From Flavobacteriales bacterium (GTDB taxonomy: Bacteria > Bacteroidota > Bacteroidia > Flavobacteriales_F > PHOS-HE28), in contig JADJVC010000002.1 in NCBI GenBank assembly GCA_016710685.1, forward strand, positions 930,001 through 994,000: 64,000 nt of DNA. Reading direction: 5' to 3'. The notes under the pieces are model-generated. The model was not told where the DNA came from, did not search any database, and saw only the letters and a program-made list of their open reading frames with translations. Positions 9,242-19,604 of the stretch are shown piece after piece (position 1 is the stretch's first letter; every line of letters starts with the position of its first letter). The translations under genes were made by a program, and so were the position numbers.

Positions 9242-10648
9242 ATGAGCAAAATTAAATTCGGTACCGACGGTTGGCGCGCCATCATTGCGCAGGAATTCAC
9301 CGTGGACAATGTGGCACGCGTAACCGTGGGTTTGGCCCTTTGGTTAAAGAAAAACCACCCCAAAGACGCCGCCGTGGTTGTAGGGCATGATTGCCGCTTC
9401 GCCGGAGAGCTGTTTGCCTCCACCACCACTAAAGTTTTGGTGAAACACGGCATCAAAGTGCATCTCGCGAAGAATTTCGTTAGCACGCCGATGGTCTCCT
9501 TGGGAACCCTGCGCCAAAAGGCCGCCATGGGCGTCATTATCACCGCCAGCCACAATCCGCCAACTTACAACGGCTACAAACTGAAAGGCCCACACGGTGG
9601 ACCCTTGATCCCGGAGGAAGTACAAGAAGTGGAAGACCTCATTCCGGATGTTCACGGCATTGATCTGGCCAACGTGGACCTCGCCAAAGCCAAGGCAGAC
9701 GGCCTGTTGGTGGACATCGATCTGGAAACCATGTACGTGGACCACGTGAAGAAGAGCTTCGACCTCGAGGCCATCCGCAAGAGCGGTTTGAAGCTTGGCT
9801 ACGACGCTATGTATGGTGCAGGCCAACGAGTGGTACCCATGGTACTTCCGGAGACCCGCTTGCTCCATTGCGATCTCAATCCGTCGTTCATGGGTCAAGC
9901 ACCGGAGCCCATCCATAAGAACTTGTTGGAGTTCAGTGCGCTCATTAAAAAGGAAAAGCTGGACTGTGGCCTGGCCACGGACGGCGACGCGGACCGCATC
10001 GGCCTGTACAACAGCCGCGGCGAGTTCGTGGATTCGCACCACATCATCCTGCTGCTCATCCACTACTTGGTGAAGTACAAAAAGTACACCGGCAAAGTGG
10101 TGGTAGCCACCAGCACCACGCCGAAAGTGGAAAAGCTGTGCAAGCACTACGGCCTGGAATACCAAGTCACCAAAATCGGCTTCAAGTGGATCTGCGGCAT
10201 CATGATCACCGACGACGTGTTGCTGGGCGGCGAAGAGAGCGGCGGCATCGCCATCAAGGGCCACATCCCTGAGCGGGACGGCATCTGGATGGGTTTGACC
10301 ATTTGGGAATTCATGGCCAAGAGCGGCAAGAGCCTCGATGATCTGGTGCAGGAAGTTTACGCCATCACGGGTTCCATGGCGTACGAGCGCAACGACCTGC
10401 ACATCACCGAAGCGAAGAAGCAGGAAGTGCTAAAGGCTTGCGAGGCCGATGCATTCAAGTCCTTCGGCTCCTACGAAGTGCGCAAACGCGACACGCTGGA
10501 CGGCTACAAGTACTTCTTCGACAACGAGCAATGGCTCATGATCCGCGCCAGCGGAACCGAGCCTGTATTGCGCCTGTATGCCGAAGGGGCCGACATGGCC
10601 AAAGCGCAGGCCATCCTGGATGCTTGCCGGAAGACAATCGGGGCGTAA
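9242..10648 (+). CDS. Phosphoglucomutase/phosphomannomutase family enzyme
   Basis: The 468-residue alpha-D-phosphohexomutase shifts phosphate between C1 and C6 of a hexose phosphate. The phosphoserine loop TASHNPP is near residue 103, the metal loop DGDADRIG near 245, the sugar loop GGEESGG near 329, and the phosphate-binding RASGTEPVLR near 434. All four signature loops are intact. The family includes PGM, PMM and GlmM; the sequence alone does not settle the substrate. The ATG at 9242 is preferred because it begins MSKIKFGTDGWR, the canonical family N-terminus. Confidence 0.93.
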   Translation: MSKIKFGTDGWRAIIAQEFTVDNVARVTVGLALWLKKNHPKDAAVVVGHDCRFAGELFASTTTKVLVKHGIKVHLAKNFVSTPMVSLGTLRQKAAMGVIITASHNPPTYNGYKLKGPHGGPLIPEEVQEVEDLIPDVHGIDLANVDLAKAKADGLLVDIDLETMYVDHVKKSFDLEAIRKSGLKLGYDAMYGAGQRVVPMVLPETRLLHCDLNPSFMGQAPEPIHKNLLEFSALIKKEKLDCGLATDGDADRIGLYNSRGEFVDSHHIILLLIHYLVKYKKYTGKVVVATSTTPKVEKLCKHYGLEYQVTKIGFKWICGIMITDDVLLGGEESGGIAIKGHIPERDGIWMGLTIWEFMAKSGKSLDDLVQEVYAITGSMAYERNDLHITEAKKQEVLKACEADAFKSFGSYEVRKRDTLDGYKYFFDNEQWLMIRASGTEPVLRLYAEGADMAKAQAILDACRKTIGA

Positions 10649-10685
10649 GCGGTTAAACGGGGCAGCATTTGCGGGGAAGAACGGC

Positions 10686-11582
10686 ATGCATCACGCATCC
10701 GCTTCTTCCCCGTTTCTGCTCGTGTTGGCTTTGGTCTCATCGGGCGTGAACATGCGCGCTGTTGCTCAAGAAGTGCACTCTGAACAAACCGACAGCATCC
10801 GTCCCGGCCGCGCTTGGGCTGTGGCAGGTGGCACGGCAGTATTTGCGACCGGCTCGCTCATCGCGCTGGACCAAACATGGTATGTTGGGTACGAACGCAC
10901 CGCGTTCCATGGCTTTGATGACGGCAATGAATGGTTCCAAGTGGACAAACTGGGCCATGCGAACAGCACTTATCAGCTAGGCCGTGCGGGAAATGCCGCA
11001 TTCCGCTGGGCGGGCTTTAATAAGCGCACCTCCACTTGGCTTGGTGGATCGGTTGGGCTGCTCTATCTCACAGGCGTTGAATACCTCGATGGCCACTCCA
11101 GCGCATGGGGCTTCAGCGGCTGGGACATGTTGGCCAATGGTGCGGGCACGGGCCTATTCATCGGTCAGCAGCTCGGCTGGAACGAGCAGCGCATCCTACT
11201 GAAATGGTCCGCACAACCTACGGATTTCGCTGCGCAACGGCCCGATGTTTTGGGTTCAACAATTCCGGAGCGTTTGCTGAAAGACTACAACGGCAGCACG
11301 GTATGGCTTAGTGGCAACCCGAATTCCTTCGGCTGGAAAGGCATGCCTACATGGCTGAATTTCGCCGTGGGCTTGGGCGCGGACGGCATGCTCCACGCCG
11401 ACGGCGACCCCGGCGCCTACCGCCAATGGTACCTGGCACCGGACATCGCCTTCTCGCGCATCCCCACAAAAAGCAAGTTCCTGCGTACGGCGTTCTTCCT
11501 GCTGGACGCCTTGAAAATGCCCGCACCTACTTTGGAATTACACGGCAATGGCGGACTTCGCGGACACTGGCTATATTTTTGA
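10686..11582 (+). CDS. DUF2279 family envelope protein
   Basis: The 298-residue protein begins with a signal peptide (SPFLLVLALVSSG, cleavage near AVAQ). The next part has glycine/aromatic-rich hydrophobic segments (GGTAVFATGSLIALDQTWY, then the VDKLGHANSTY motif) typical of DUF2279/YfiM-like predicted periplasmic or outer-membrane proteins. Function is unknown. It starts 37 bases after the phosphohexomutase and is convergent with the thioredoxin-fold gene. The Met at 10686 is chosen because it directly precedes the signal peptide; an earlier Met would overlap the preceding gene with no signal. Confidence 0.75.
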   Translation: MHHASASSPFLLVLALVSSGVNMRAVAQEVHSEQTDSIRPGRAWAVAGGTAVFATGSLIALDQTWYVGYERTAFHGFDDGNEWFQVDKLGHANSTYQLGRAGNAAFRWAGFNKRTSTWLGGSVGLLYLTGVEYLDGHSSAWGFSGWDMLANGAGTGLFIGQQLGWNEQRILLKWSAQPTDFAAQRPDVLGSTIPERLLKDYNGSTVWLSGNPNSFGWKGMPTWLNFAVGLGADGMLHADGDPGAYRQWYLAPDIAFSRIPTKSKFLRTAFFLLDALKMPAPTLELHGNGGLRGHWLYF

Positions 11583-11641
11583 TCCGGCCGTTATCAGGGC
11601 ATATGCCCGGTTCTAGGGGGCCACGCTCGCGTTTGGCCAAC

Positions 11642-13099
11642 TCAGCGTTGAATGACCAATTGTTGGGATGAGATGCCGCGGTCTTCAGCTACAACAAGCA
11701 CATAGACACCGGCGGCCAGGCTATGCACATCCAAGGTGGTGCTGGTTCCGCTTGTGGAGCCAGTAAGCATCCGTTCGCCCAAGGCATTGAAGACGGTGAT
11801 CTGCGCATTAATGCTGATGCCGCTGATGCGAACAGCATCTTGAGCAGGGTTTGGTGAGAGTACTGCCGTGCCCAGTTCATGATCGGGAACGGCAGCGGAC
11901 ATGTTTGCGGTGAAGTATGCCTGATCGAAAAAGGACGTGCCTCCGGGTAATGAGTGTTCACATTCATTTTCCGTAATGAAGATGTCCCCATTGCTGCGTA
12001 GTCTGAAATACCCCGGCGCCGCTATCTCACCGGTTACTTGGCTGTTGATCACGAAGCGGTAGCAAGTTCCGTCTTCAAGGTCGTATGTATGTGTGTATGT
12101 TGTGTTGTTCGCGTAATCACCCGGGTCGCGGCGATCTACTAGAGCGCCGGCGTTTCGTTCCAGCCTCCAAGCAAGATCTTGTCCATGGTCATCGGTTTGA
12201 ACCTCAATTGTAACGGTGTTTCCTAGTGCGGGCGGCGATGCGCGATAGAAAAACTCATCCGCAGTGCTGTCATTCGCGGCATCGTCATCGGGTGTGGTCA
12301 GCCGGAAATAATTCGATACAGTGCCCAGCGGACTGTCCCATTGGGGAAAGATTACATCTGCCGTACCGTAAGTAGGTATCGATCCCGTCCATTGTGCCGT
12401 CGCCATAACCTCATGTGTGTCGGAGTTCACGGCCTCTACAGCGGCCGAGGTAAGCGGCGCGGTGCCGATGTTGTAAATTATGGTATGTAGCGGAGCATCT
12501 GCAGGGAATCTACAGTCGGGTTCAACGGTATGCTGTCCCAGCAAAGTGGCATCATGTGTGGAAACCACCTCATGGTGGGCACATACCTGCGCCTGCTGCC
12601 ACATGAATGCCACGTCGGCTATATAACCAAAGGTGCTGATCATGCGGCTTGGGCAAATGGTGTAAACGGTGGGATAGCCATACACGCCATAAAGGAGGGC
12701 CACGCTTGCATCGTCAATAATGGGGTAGGGCGTACCGGTAACCCAATCAAGCGTGCCTTGGCCGCCATTTCCGTATAAGTCAGCGAGGTCTGTCGTGGCG
12801 TCCGATTCAATAAGGAAGACCATCACTTTGTTCTCTGCCGTTCCCGGTCCGTACAGGTCGTAGAGGTCAGCCAGCGTGTGCGAGTAGTGGAATACTTGAC
12901 AAGGCTGACACCATGTGGTGCTGAAATCGATGATCACCGTATAGCCTTGGTCCAAATAGTCGTAGAGGGTGTGTTGGTTGCCCTGAATGTCTGTCGCTGT
13001 CCAGTTTGGGCTTAAGTCGTAGGACAAAAGCATTTGGGCATTTACCTGCATTTGAGCGGCAAGCAGGGCAAGCACGGAGGCGCGGCGCAGGTTGAACAT
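11642..13099 (-). CDS. Secreted thioredoxin-fold protein with T9SS type A sorting domain
   Basis: The 485-residue protein has a signal peptide (RRASVLALLAAQMQVNAQ), then a TlpA/AhpC-like thioredoxin domain with the redox motif WCQPC near residue 63 and a GYPTVY cis-Pro-like loop near 147. A middle beta-rich region of unknown type follows, and the C-terminus (LSPNPAQDAVRI, ending ISSQQLVIQR) is a T9SS type A sorting domain. Similar proteins are common in Bacteroidota. A thiol-disulfide role outside the cell is inferred; substrates are unknown. It is convergent with the DUF2279 gene and divergent from the DNA methyltransferase. Confidence 0.88.
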   Translation of the reverse strand: MFNLRRASVLALLAAQMQVNAQMLLSYDLSPNWTATDIQGNQHTLYDYLDQGYTVIIDFSTTWCQPCQVFHYSHTLADLYDLYGPGTAENKVMVFLIESDATTDLADLYGNGGQGTLDWVTGTPYPIIDDASVALLYGVYGYPTVYTICPSRMISTFGYIADVAFMWQQAQVCAHHEVVSTHDATLLGQHTVEPDCRFPADAPLHTIIYNIGTAPLTSAAVEAVNSDTHEVMATAQWTGSIPTYGTADVIFPQWDSPLGTVSNYFRLTTPDDDAANDSTADEFFYRASPPALGNTVTIEVQTDDHGQDLAWRLERNAGALVDRRDPGDYANNTTYTHTYDLEDGTCYRFVINSQVTGEIAAPGYFRLRSNGDIFITENECEHSLPGGTSFFDQAYFTANMSAAVPDHELGTAVLSPNPAQDAVRISGISINAQITVFNALGERMLTGSTSGTSTTLDVHSLAAGVYVLVVAEDRGISSQQLVIQR

Positions 13100-13316
13100 T
13101 TGGGGTGGTTTGGACTGAAGACGTATGGCGGATTAAAGGGTTGCTTTTTGCGTTTTGTACTTATCGCCACGGCATTGTTCAATCCAATTCAGTTACTGAA
13201 GAAGGATTGAATTGCGGCAGAAATGAAGGATGTATCCTGAAGTGCCGTCAGCCCCGATTGGTCCAGCGTTGTTGAAAAACCACACGGGCTGCTTGCGCTT
13301 CAGTCACCCCTGCCAA

Positions 13317-13324
13317 TAATTTTG
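13317..13324 (+). promoter_or_regulatory. -7 promoter element TAATTTTG of the DNA methyltransferase gene
   Basis: An exact TAnnTTTG match ends four bases before the ATG at 13329, with a TTG at 13293-13295 (21-base spacing) as a possible -33 element. If used, the transcript would be leaderless or nearly so. Confidence 0.5.
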
Positions 13325-13328
13325 GGCC

Positions 13329-14579
13329 ATGAAGAAGGCCATCCGCGTGGTAGAGCTGTTTGCGGGCGTGGGGGGCTTCCGGATCGGGCTGGAGCGGGCT
13401 TCGCCGAAGTTTAAAACGGTATGGAGCAACCAGTGGGAACCGGCCAGTAAAAAGCAACAGGCTTCCGATATCTACGTGGCCCGTTTCGGAGGGAAAGGGC
13501 ACGTCAATGCTGATATTTCCACCGTTACAGCTTCCGCCGTTCCGGACCATGACCTACTGGTAGGCGGCTTTCCCTGCCAGGATTATTCCGTGGCCAGAAC
13601 GTTGAACAGTGCCGGCGGCTTGCAAGGCAAAAAGGGCGTGTTGTGGTGGGAGATCCACCGGCTGCTGAAGGAAAAGCGGCCGCCGCACCTGTTGCTGGAG
13701 AACGTGGACCGCTTGTTGAAATCGCCTGCGAAGCAGCGTGGCCGTGATTTCGCGGTGATGCTGGCATCCTTGGCGGATCTGGGCTATGTGGTGGAATGGC
13801 GCGTGGTGAACGCGGCGGACTATGGCATGCCGCAGCGCAGGAAGCGCATCTTCTTCATTGGCCATTTGGCGGGCACGGAGGGAGCAAATGCGCTATCCGA
13901 TGCGCCATCAGCGAAGGAATGGTTATTGAATGCCGGCACGTTTGCGCGGGCTTTCCCCGTGGTGCAAAAGCCGGGTTCGCAGCCTTCCGAATTCACCATC
14001 AACGGCGATCTGGTGGAGATCACGAACACGTTCAACGCATCGGGTTCATCCAAAACACTCAGCCCGTTTTTTGATGCAGGGCTCTTGGTGGGCCGGAGGG
14101 CGTTCACTTTGGCGGTAAAGTGCGACTATCACGGAGGCCGTACCGTTTTAGGCGATCTGTTGGTTCCGGAAAAAGAGGTGCCCTTGAGTTATTTCATTCC
14201 GCCGGAACAGGAGGCGGTGTGGGCATATTTAAAGGGCGGAAAGCGCGAAGACCGCACCAATCGCACAACGGGTTTCAAGTACCGCTATGCGGAAGGGGCC
14301 ATGGCGTTCCCCGACGACACGGCCAAGGCCGCCCGCACGGTGATAACGGCGGAAGGCGGCCCCACACCCTCGCGGTTTAAACACTTGGTACGCTGCGCAG
14401 ATGGTCGTTTGCGCCGATTGCTGCCCGTGGAGCTGGAGCGGCTGAACATGTTTCCGGACGGCCATACACAGGACGCCAGCGATACCAAACGGGCTTTTTT
14501 GATGGGGAACGCCTTGGTAACGGGCGTTGTGGAGCGGGTGGGGCAGGAGCTTGTCAAACTGGTCGCATCCCGTCGATGA
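13329..14579 (+). CDS. Solitary DNA (cytosine-5-)-methyltransferase
   Basis: The 416-residue enzyme transfers a methyl group from S-adenosylmethionine to C5 of cytosine. Motif I (ELFAGVGGFRIGLE) is at residues 9-22, motif IV with the catalytic Cys (GGFPCQDYSV) near 79-88, motif VI (LLENVDRLLKS) near 120, motif VIII (QRRKRIFFIG) near 168, and motif X (LMGNALVTGVVERVG) near the end. The span between motifs VIII and IX, which holds the target-recognition region, is long. The neighbours are a thioredoxin-fold protein and an adhesin. No restriction nuclease or Vsr is present, so it looks like an orphan regulator-type methylase or a relic of a restriction system. The recognition site is unknown. 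Confidence 0.93.
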   Translation: MKKAIRVVELFAGVGGFRIGLERASPKFKTVWSNQWEPASKKQQASDIYVARFGGKGHVNADISTVTASAVPDHDLLVGGFPCQDYSVARTLNSAGGLQGKKGVLWWEIHRLLKEKRPPHLLLENVDRLLKSPAKQRGRDFAVMLASLADLGYVVEWRVVNAADYGMPQRRKRIFFIGHLAGTEGANALSDAPSAKEWLLNAGTFARAFPVVQKPGSQPSEFTINGDLVEITNTFNASGSSKTLSPFFDAGLLVGRRAFTLAVKCDYHGGRTVLGDLLVPEKEVPLSYFIPPEQEAVWAYLKGGKREDRTNRTTGFKYRYAEGAMAFPDDTAKAARTVITAEGGPTPSRFKHLVRCADGRLRRLLPVELERLNMFPDGHTQDASDTKRAFLMGNALVTGVVERVGQELVKLVASRR

Positions 14580-14673
14580 ACCAGAGATATTCAACGATCG
14601 ATCGTGGGTATCGGGCCGGGCAACTTGATAAGCCTAGGGCCAGTCACTTAACTTGGACCGCCGATTGAAGGCC

Positions 14674-17600
14674 ATGGTGAATTTGTACGCTCCCCGGAAA
14701 TTGTTGATCGCTGTGGCTTTGGCCGGGCTGATGAACAATGCCAGCGCCTGCCTGAATAGTTACACCTTCACCGCCAGTCCCCTGCCCACCAACGGTAGCT
14801 ATGCCTGCGGCGAAGTGGTTACGTTTTGCTTTACCGTCACCTCATGGACACAACAAAACAGCAATTGGTTCCATGGCCTGTCCGTCACCTTGGGACCGGG
14901 CTGGGATGCAGCAACATTGACGCCTGGCACCCCACCTGCGGCTTGTAGCCCACCCGGCACTTGGGATTGGTACACAAGCGTTACGGGTACTGCAGGAACG
15001 AACATAGGCCCACAAGGCCCCGGCTTTTTTTTCAATAGCGGCCCGCCGGGTATTCCCGGCAACAATTTCGGCGACAATTGCGCCGGTGCAGTGAATTGGC
15101 AATTCTGCTGGACGGTTACGGCAGGTTGTGTCAGCGGTGCGGATCTCAGCGTAACGGTGGATACCTTCGGGGACAGCGAAACGGGTTCCTGGAGCAGCCA
15201 AGGTTGCCACAACGATCCCATACCTGTAAGTCCGCCTGCCATTGTGGAGAATTGCCCTGTTGCGGGCATCGGGACGAGCATCGATCTCTGTTCTTCCCAA
15301 GTACCGGTGGATCTTTTCACGCAGTTGCTGGGCGTGCCGAGCACGGGCGGTGTTTGGACCGGTCCCGGTGGAACCCCGGTACCGGCCTTGTTGGATCCCG
15401 CCACGGCTGCCAACGGTAGCTACACGTACACCGTTTCAAGCGTAGTGCCTCCTTGTTCGGATGCGGCCACACTGAGCATCACCATTCACCAACAGCCCTT
15501 CGCCGGCGTTGATTCGTCCATCGTCATTTGCAGCAGCGATGCAGCCTTCCCGCTTGTTGATGCCTTAGGAGGAACCCCGGATCCCGGTGGAAACTGGACC
15601 ACCGCAGGCGGCGCTTCCATGCCCGCCACCTTCAACCCTGCAACAGGTACAACGGGCACGTATGGTTATCATCTCACAGCCCCTGCGCCTTGCGCCTGGG
15701 TGGACGCTTATGCCACAATTACGGTGAACCCGGCACCGTCAGCGGGAACCAACGGTGTGATCAATGTCTGCACTACGGGGTCCAGCGCAGTCCCCTTGTT
15801 TTCCGGCCTGGGTGGATCGCCCACCGGTGGAGGCAGTTGGACGGATGCCAACGGGAACCCCGTTGCCGTTGCATTCGATCCCACGGGTGAGCCGCTCGGC
15901 GCGCAAGTCTTCACCTACACGGTGAGCGGCCTGCCCCCCTGCGGAACTGTTACTTCCACGGTAACGGTGAATGTGATCGACCAGCCCAATGCCGGAACCG
16001 GGGGCAGCATTACCGTATGCAGCACTGACGCACCCGTGGACCTCTTTCCGCTATTGGGTGCAAGCGCCCAGCCCGGCGGAATTTGGACCGCGCCCGGTGG
16101 AGGCAGTGCAACGAACATCTTCACTCCGGGTACATCCGCTGCAGGCAATTATGCTTACACCGTGGCGGGTGCTGCGCCGTGCATCAGCTCGGTAGCGGTG
16201 GTGCATGTCGGTGTGCATGCCGCGCCCAATGCGGGCACTAACGCTGTGTTGAACTATTGCGAATCCTCCACTACGCCGACAGCTTTATTGCCATTGCTCG
16301 GAGGAGCGGATGTCGGCGGTACTTGGACGGATCCCAACAATGCGTTGAGCAACGGCACTTTCAATCCTGCACTTTCTGAGCCGGGCGTATTCACATACAC
16401 GGTGTCCGGCACGTCTCCTTGCGCCTCGGCCAGCGCCACTGTAACCGTGAATCTGGTTCCGCAGCCGAACGCGGGTACCAGTTCCTCGCTGCAAGTGTGC
16501 AACTCTTCCGGTCCCGTTAACCTCTTCACGTCCTTGGGATCGAACGCACAGGCGGGTGGAAGTTGGTCCGGCCCCGGTGGTGCCGCGAGTGATGGGACGT
16601 ATACGCCAGGCACTTCGCCTGTTGGCAATTACTCATACAGCGTTTCGGGAACGGCACCGTGCGTCCTGGCCACGGCGGTGGTGACGGTTTCCGCCTTCGT
16701 ACCGCCCAATGCAGGCACCGATGGTGCTTTGCTGCTTTGCTCCAGTGACGGGGCTACCAACCTTTACCCGGCACTGGGCGGGTCAAGTGCGGGTGGCACT
16801 TGGAGTGCACCCGGCGGCGGTGCCTCCACGGGTTCCATCAACCCGGCCACTGCGGCAAGCGGCGCATACAGTTACACGGTTCCCGCCAACGGCCCATGCC
16901 CGGCGGACGTTGCCCAGGTGCAGGTTACCATTACAACAGCGCCGGTTGCCGGCACAAATGGCACACAAAGCCTGTGCAGTTCCAGCAGCGGTTCGTTCGC
17001 TCTGGTGAATGCGTTGGGCGGATCTCCGGATGCCGCTGGCGCTTGGACCTTCGGCGGAATTGCGCATGGCCCCAATTACGTGCCCGGAACGGATGCTCCC
17101 GGCGTATTCACCTATACCGTACAAGGCGGAGCGCCGTGCGGGGCAGCGAGCGCGACCGTTACAATGTCCGTGGTGCAGGCCGCCGATGCAGGCACGGGCG
17201 GCATGGCACAGATCTGCGCCGGATCGCCCAGCTTCGATCCGCAGGCTTGGCTCACCGGAAACCCGCAACTGGGCGGGGTTTGGACCGGTCCTTCGGGAAA
17301 CACGATCACTTCGGTGAATCCGGCCGCAGCACTTTCAGGACTATACACCTACACGGTGCAGGGAACGGCACCATGCCCGGCGGACCAAGCGGTAATGTCC
17401 ATTACGGTGAACCAATTGCCCAACGCGGGAAGTGATGCATCGATCTCGCTTTGCATGGACGCCAACAGCCTTCCGTTGATGGGATCGCTGGGTGGCACTC
17501 CGAATCAAGGTGGTACCTGGAACGGCCCGTCCACGTTGGCCGGTAGCCAGTTTACGCCTGGTACGGACACCCCAGGGGTGTATACGTACACCGTACCCGG

Positions 17601-18449
17601 AAGTGGTGCATGTGCCGGATTATCGTCAACGGCTTCGGTAACGGTAGCAGTTACGCCATTGCCTGTTCCCGTGGTTTCCTTCGGCCCGGCCCAAGGCTGC
17701 GCGCCGTTCTATTTGGAATGCCATGTGGACGGTCCTGCCGGGCTTTCCGGAGCAACTTGGAATTTCGGCGACGGAAACACCGGTGTGGGTTACCCGAACG
17801 CAAGTCACGTTTACACGGCGGGGGGCACGTATTCCATACACGGCACTGTCACGGATGCCGCCGGTTGTTCCGGCACGTTCAACTTCCCGGAGCTGGTATT
17901 CGCATCGGAAGGCCCAGTGGCGGATTTCCAATTATCGGCACCCTCAGTTGGGGTACAGAAGCCCGAAGTCCAGGTGTTCCACAGCGAAGAACCGAACGTG
18001 CAATACGGCTGGACCTTGGATGGCCAGGCGATCACGGGTTCGGGCAATTTCACGTTGACCGTAGATCCCGCTGTTATCGGCGACCACTTGATCTGCCTTA
18101 CCGCAACGGACAGCATGGGCTGCCCGAATGAATTCTGCCGCAATTTGCTCGTCGACGACAACCTGGGCGTATACGTCCCGAATGCTTTCTCCCGGACGGT
18201 GACGGCCATAACGAGGTGTTTAAACCGGTCATCATCGGCTACGCGAAGGAGACTTACGAATTGAACATCTTCGACCGTTGGGGCACCACGGTGTTCAGCA
18301 GTAAGGATGCGAGCATAGCTTGGAACGGGGCAAAGAACAACAGCGGGGCCGTGTTGCCGCAGGCCGTTTACGTGTGGCGCGTAACTGCGCGTGACCAGTT
18401 CACCACCGACCAACGGGAGTGGTTCGGCACTGTGACGTTGGTGAAGTAA
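14674..18449 (+). CDS. Large secreted repeat/PKD protein with T9SS type B domain; one frameshift
   Basis: With one base restored this is a 1258-residue surface protein. It has a signal peptide (LLIAVALAGLMNNASA), a Cys-containing head, then about eleven 75-80-residue repeats (PNAGT...GG.W..PGG....PG....YTYTV pattern), a PKD domain near residues 1010-1080 (WNFGDGNTG), and a gliding-motility-associated C-terminal domain (VPNAFS, IFDRWGTTVF, VYVWRVTARD). That last domain is the T9SS type B export signal. The frame breaks at 18191-18193, where VPNAFSPDGDGHNEVF would need CCCC but only CCC is present. As read, the product stops at 18264 after 1196 residues without the export signal. The ATG at 14674 is preferred to a TTG at 14653. 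Adhesion or gliding roles are inferred. Confidence 0.85.
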
Positions 18450-18460
18450 CCCGAATTCCC

Positions 18461-18521
18461 AATTCCTGATTCCTAATTTCCGATAGCCACGTCGGCAGTC
18501 GGAAATTAGGAATCAGCAATT
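18461..18521. terminator. Long inverted repeat between convergent genes, probable bidirectional terminator
   Basis: The arms 18461-18483 and 18499-18521 pair over 23 bp with one mismatch (inner 17 bp perfect), around a 15-base spacer. The stem is AT-rich, unlike the neighbours, and made of the repeated phrase ATTCCTGATTCCTAATTT; a third partial copy follows at about 18523-18540. It separates a plus-strand gene end from a minus-strand gene end, which fits transcription termination. Confidence 0.6.
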
Positions 18522-18589
18522 TACGAATTAGGAATTTCGAGAGCTGCTGAAGTCCCCTGAACGCAATTGGTTCAAAAAGGCGAATCAGT

Positions 18590-19282
18590 CTAAAGCCCCG
18601 CTGCCGCAACATATTTCGCAACGTACTCGTCCATCCGTTTGAACCGGTACTGCATCACGAACCGCGGATGCTCCAGCGGAACGATCTGCTCAAAGAAACC
18701 GTGTTCGGCGTTGAGCTTCTTCAAGTAGGAAAGATTCTTCCCCGTGCCGATGCAGCCCATTACGTCCGTGCGCAATCCAGTTGCGATGAGGTCCCGTAAC
18801 CATTGCACCACCACGGGTGTGATCGCCTTTTGAAGGCCGATATCGTCGTAGTAGTTCAGGTTCACTGGCGCGCCCTTTTGCCCCATGTGGGTGAAGCCGA
18901 GCGGGCAGAGGGCCTGCACATAAATGCGGTCGTAGAAAGATTTTGGTCCGCCTGACGCACGCACCGCCCGGTAGAAGAAATCGCTGCTAGGTTCGTGGGT
19001 GCGCATGCCGGGTACGGGAATGCCGAGATCGCCTTCGCAGCGCTTGGTGTCCGTGAAACAAATGCCCGTGCTGCCCGCGCCCAGCCTGCCCGGATTGATG
19101 CCCAACATCAACATGCGTGGCCGTTCGTCGGAATAGTATTGCCGGTGGAACAGCTCCACGATATGCCTCACTTGATCTGCATGCTCGCCGTTGAACGGGT
19201 CCAGTACATCAATGCCAACAGGCAACTTCGCTTTTTTCAAATTGAACGCGAAAACTTCTTTCAATAAACGATCGGCAAGCAT
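18590..19282 (-). CDS. SMUG-like uracil-DNA glycosylase family protein
   Basis: The 230-residue protein belongs to the uracil-DNA glycosylase superfamily and should remove uracil or related deaminated bases from DNA. The first active-site motif reads LGINPGRLGAGSTGICFTD, close to the SMUG family GMNPGP....TGVPFG pattern. The second is HPRFVMQYR near the C-terminus, in place of the usual HPSPRNP. This resembles the SMUG2-type subfamily described from Pedobacter, a subfamily assignment I make from memory. The ATG at 19282 is chosen because it starts MLADRLLKEVFAFN and is preceded by CAACTTTGCACC, a -7-like element four bases from the ATG. Confidence 0.8.
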   Translation of the reverse strand: MLADRLLKEVFAFNLKKAKLPVGIDVLDPFNGEHADQVRHIVELFHRQYYSDERPRMLMLGINPGRLGAGSTGICFTDTKRCEGDLGIPVPGMRTHEPSSDFFYRAVRASGGPKSFYDRIYVQALCPLGFTHMGQKGAPVNLNYYDDIGLQKAITPVVVQWLRDLIATGLRTDVMGCIGTGKNLSYLKKLNAEHGFFEQIVPLEHPRFVMQYRFKRMDEYVAKYVAAAGL

Positions 19283-19604
19283 GGTGCAAAGTTGGGACGA
19301 TTGAGTAAAGAGTTTTGTTCTCCCATTTTGCGGCTTCCGCGAAAAAGCCATCCATCACTAAATCGCAGACCGTCATTCCGACCGAAGGTCGCATCAGTGT
19401 AATCTGCGACAATCCCCGTCGGAGGCCGGCATTCATCTGTGTAATCTGTGTAATCTGTGGTTTTCCCTTGTCGGAGGCCGGCATTCATCTGTGAAGTCTG
19501 TGTAATCTGTGGTTTGAATTGAGACCGGCATTCCTCCGAGTTTCCTTCAGGCCGAAACTGCGTTAAATCAGGTTTTGCATCTGCGGATCATCTTCCTTTG
19601 TCCC
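19283..19604. repeat. Intergenic gap with dispersed TGTGTAATCTGTGG repeats
   Basis: No gene is supported in the 322-base gap between divergent genes. Two tandem copies of a roughly 50-base unit (a GTCGGAGGCCGGCATTCATC start and a GTGTAATCTGTGG end) lie at about 19418-19514, plus a CATTCCGACCGAAGGTCGC phrase at about 19373. These are the same phrases as at 2.3 kb and 6.85 kb. Confidence 0.7.

Noticed and set aside
11597..11608. 12-base palindrome GGGCATATGCCC between convergent genes, considered as a terminator
   Set aside because: It has no room for a loop and no U tract on either strand; a short palindrome of this length can occur by chance.
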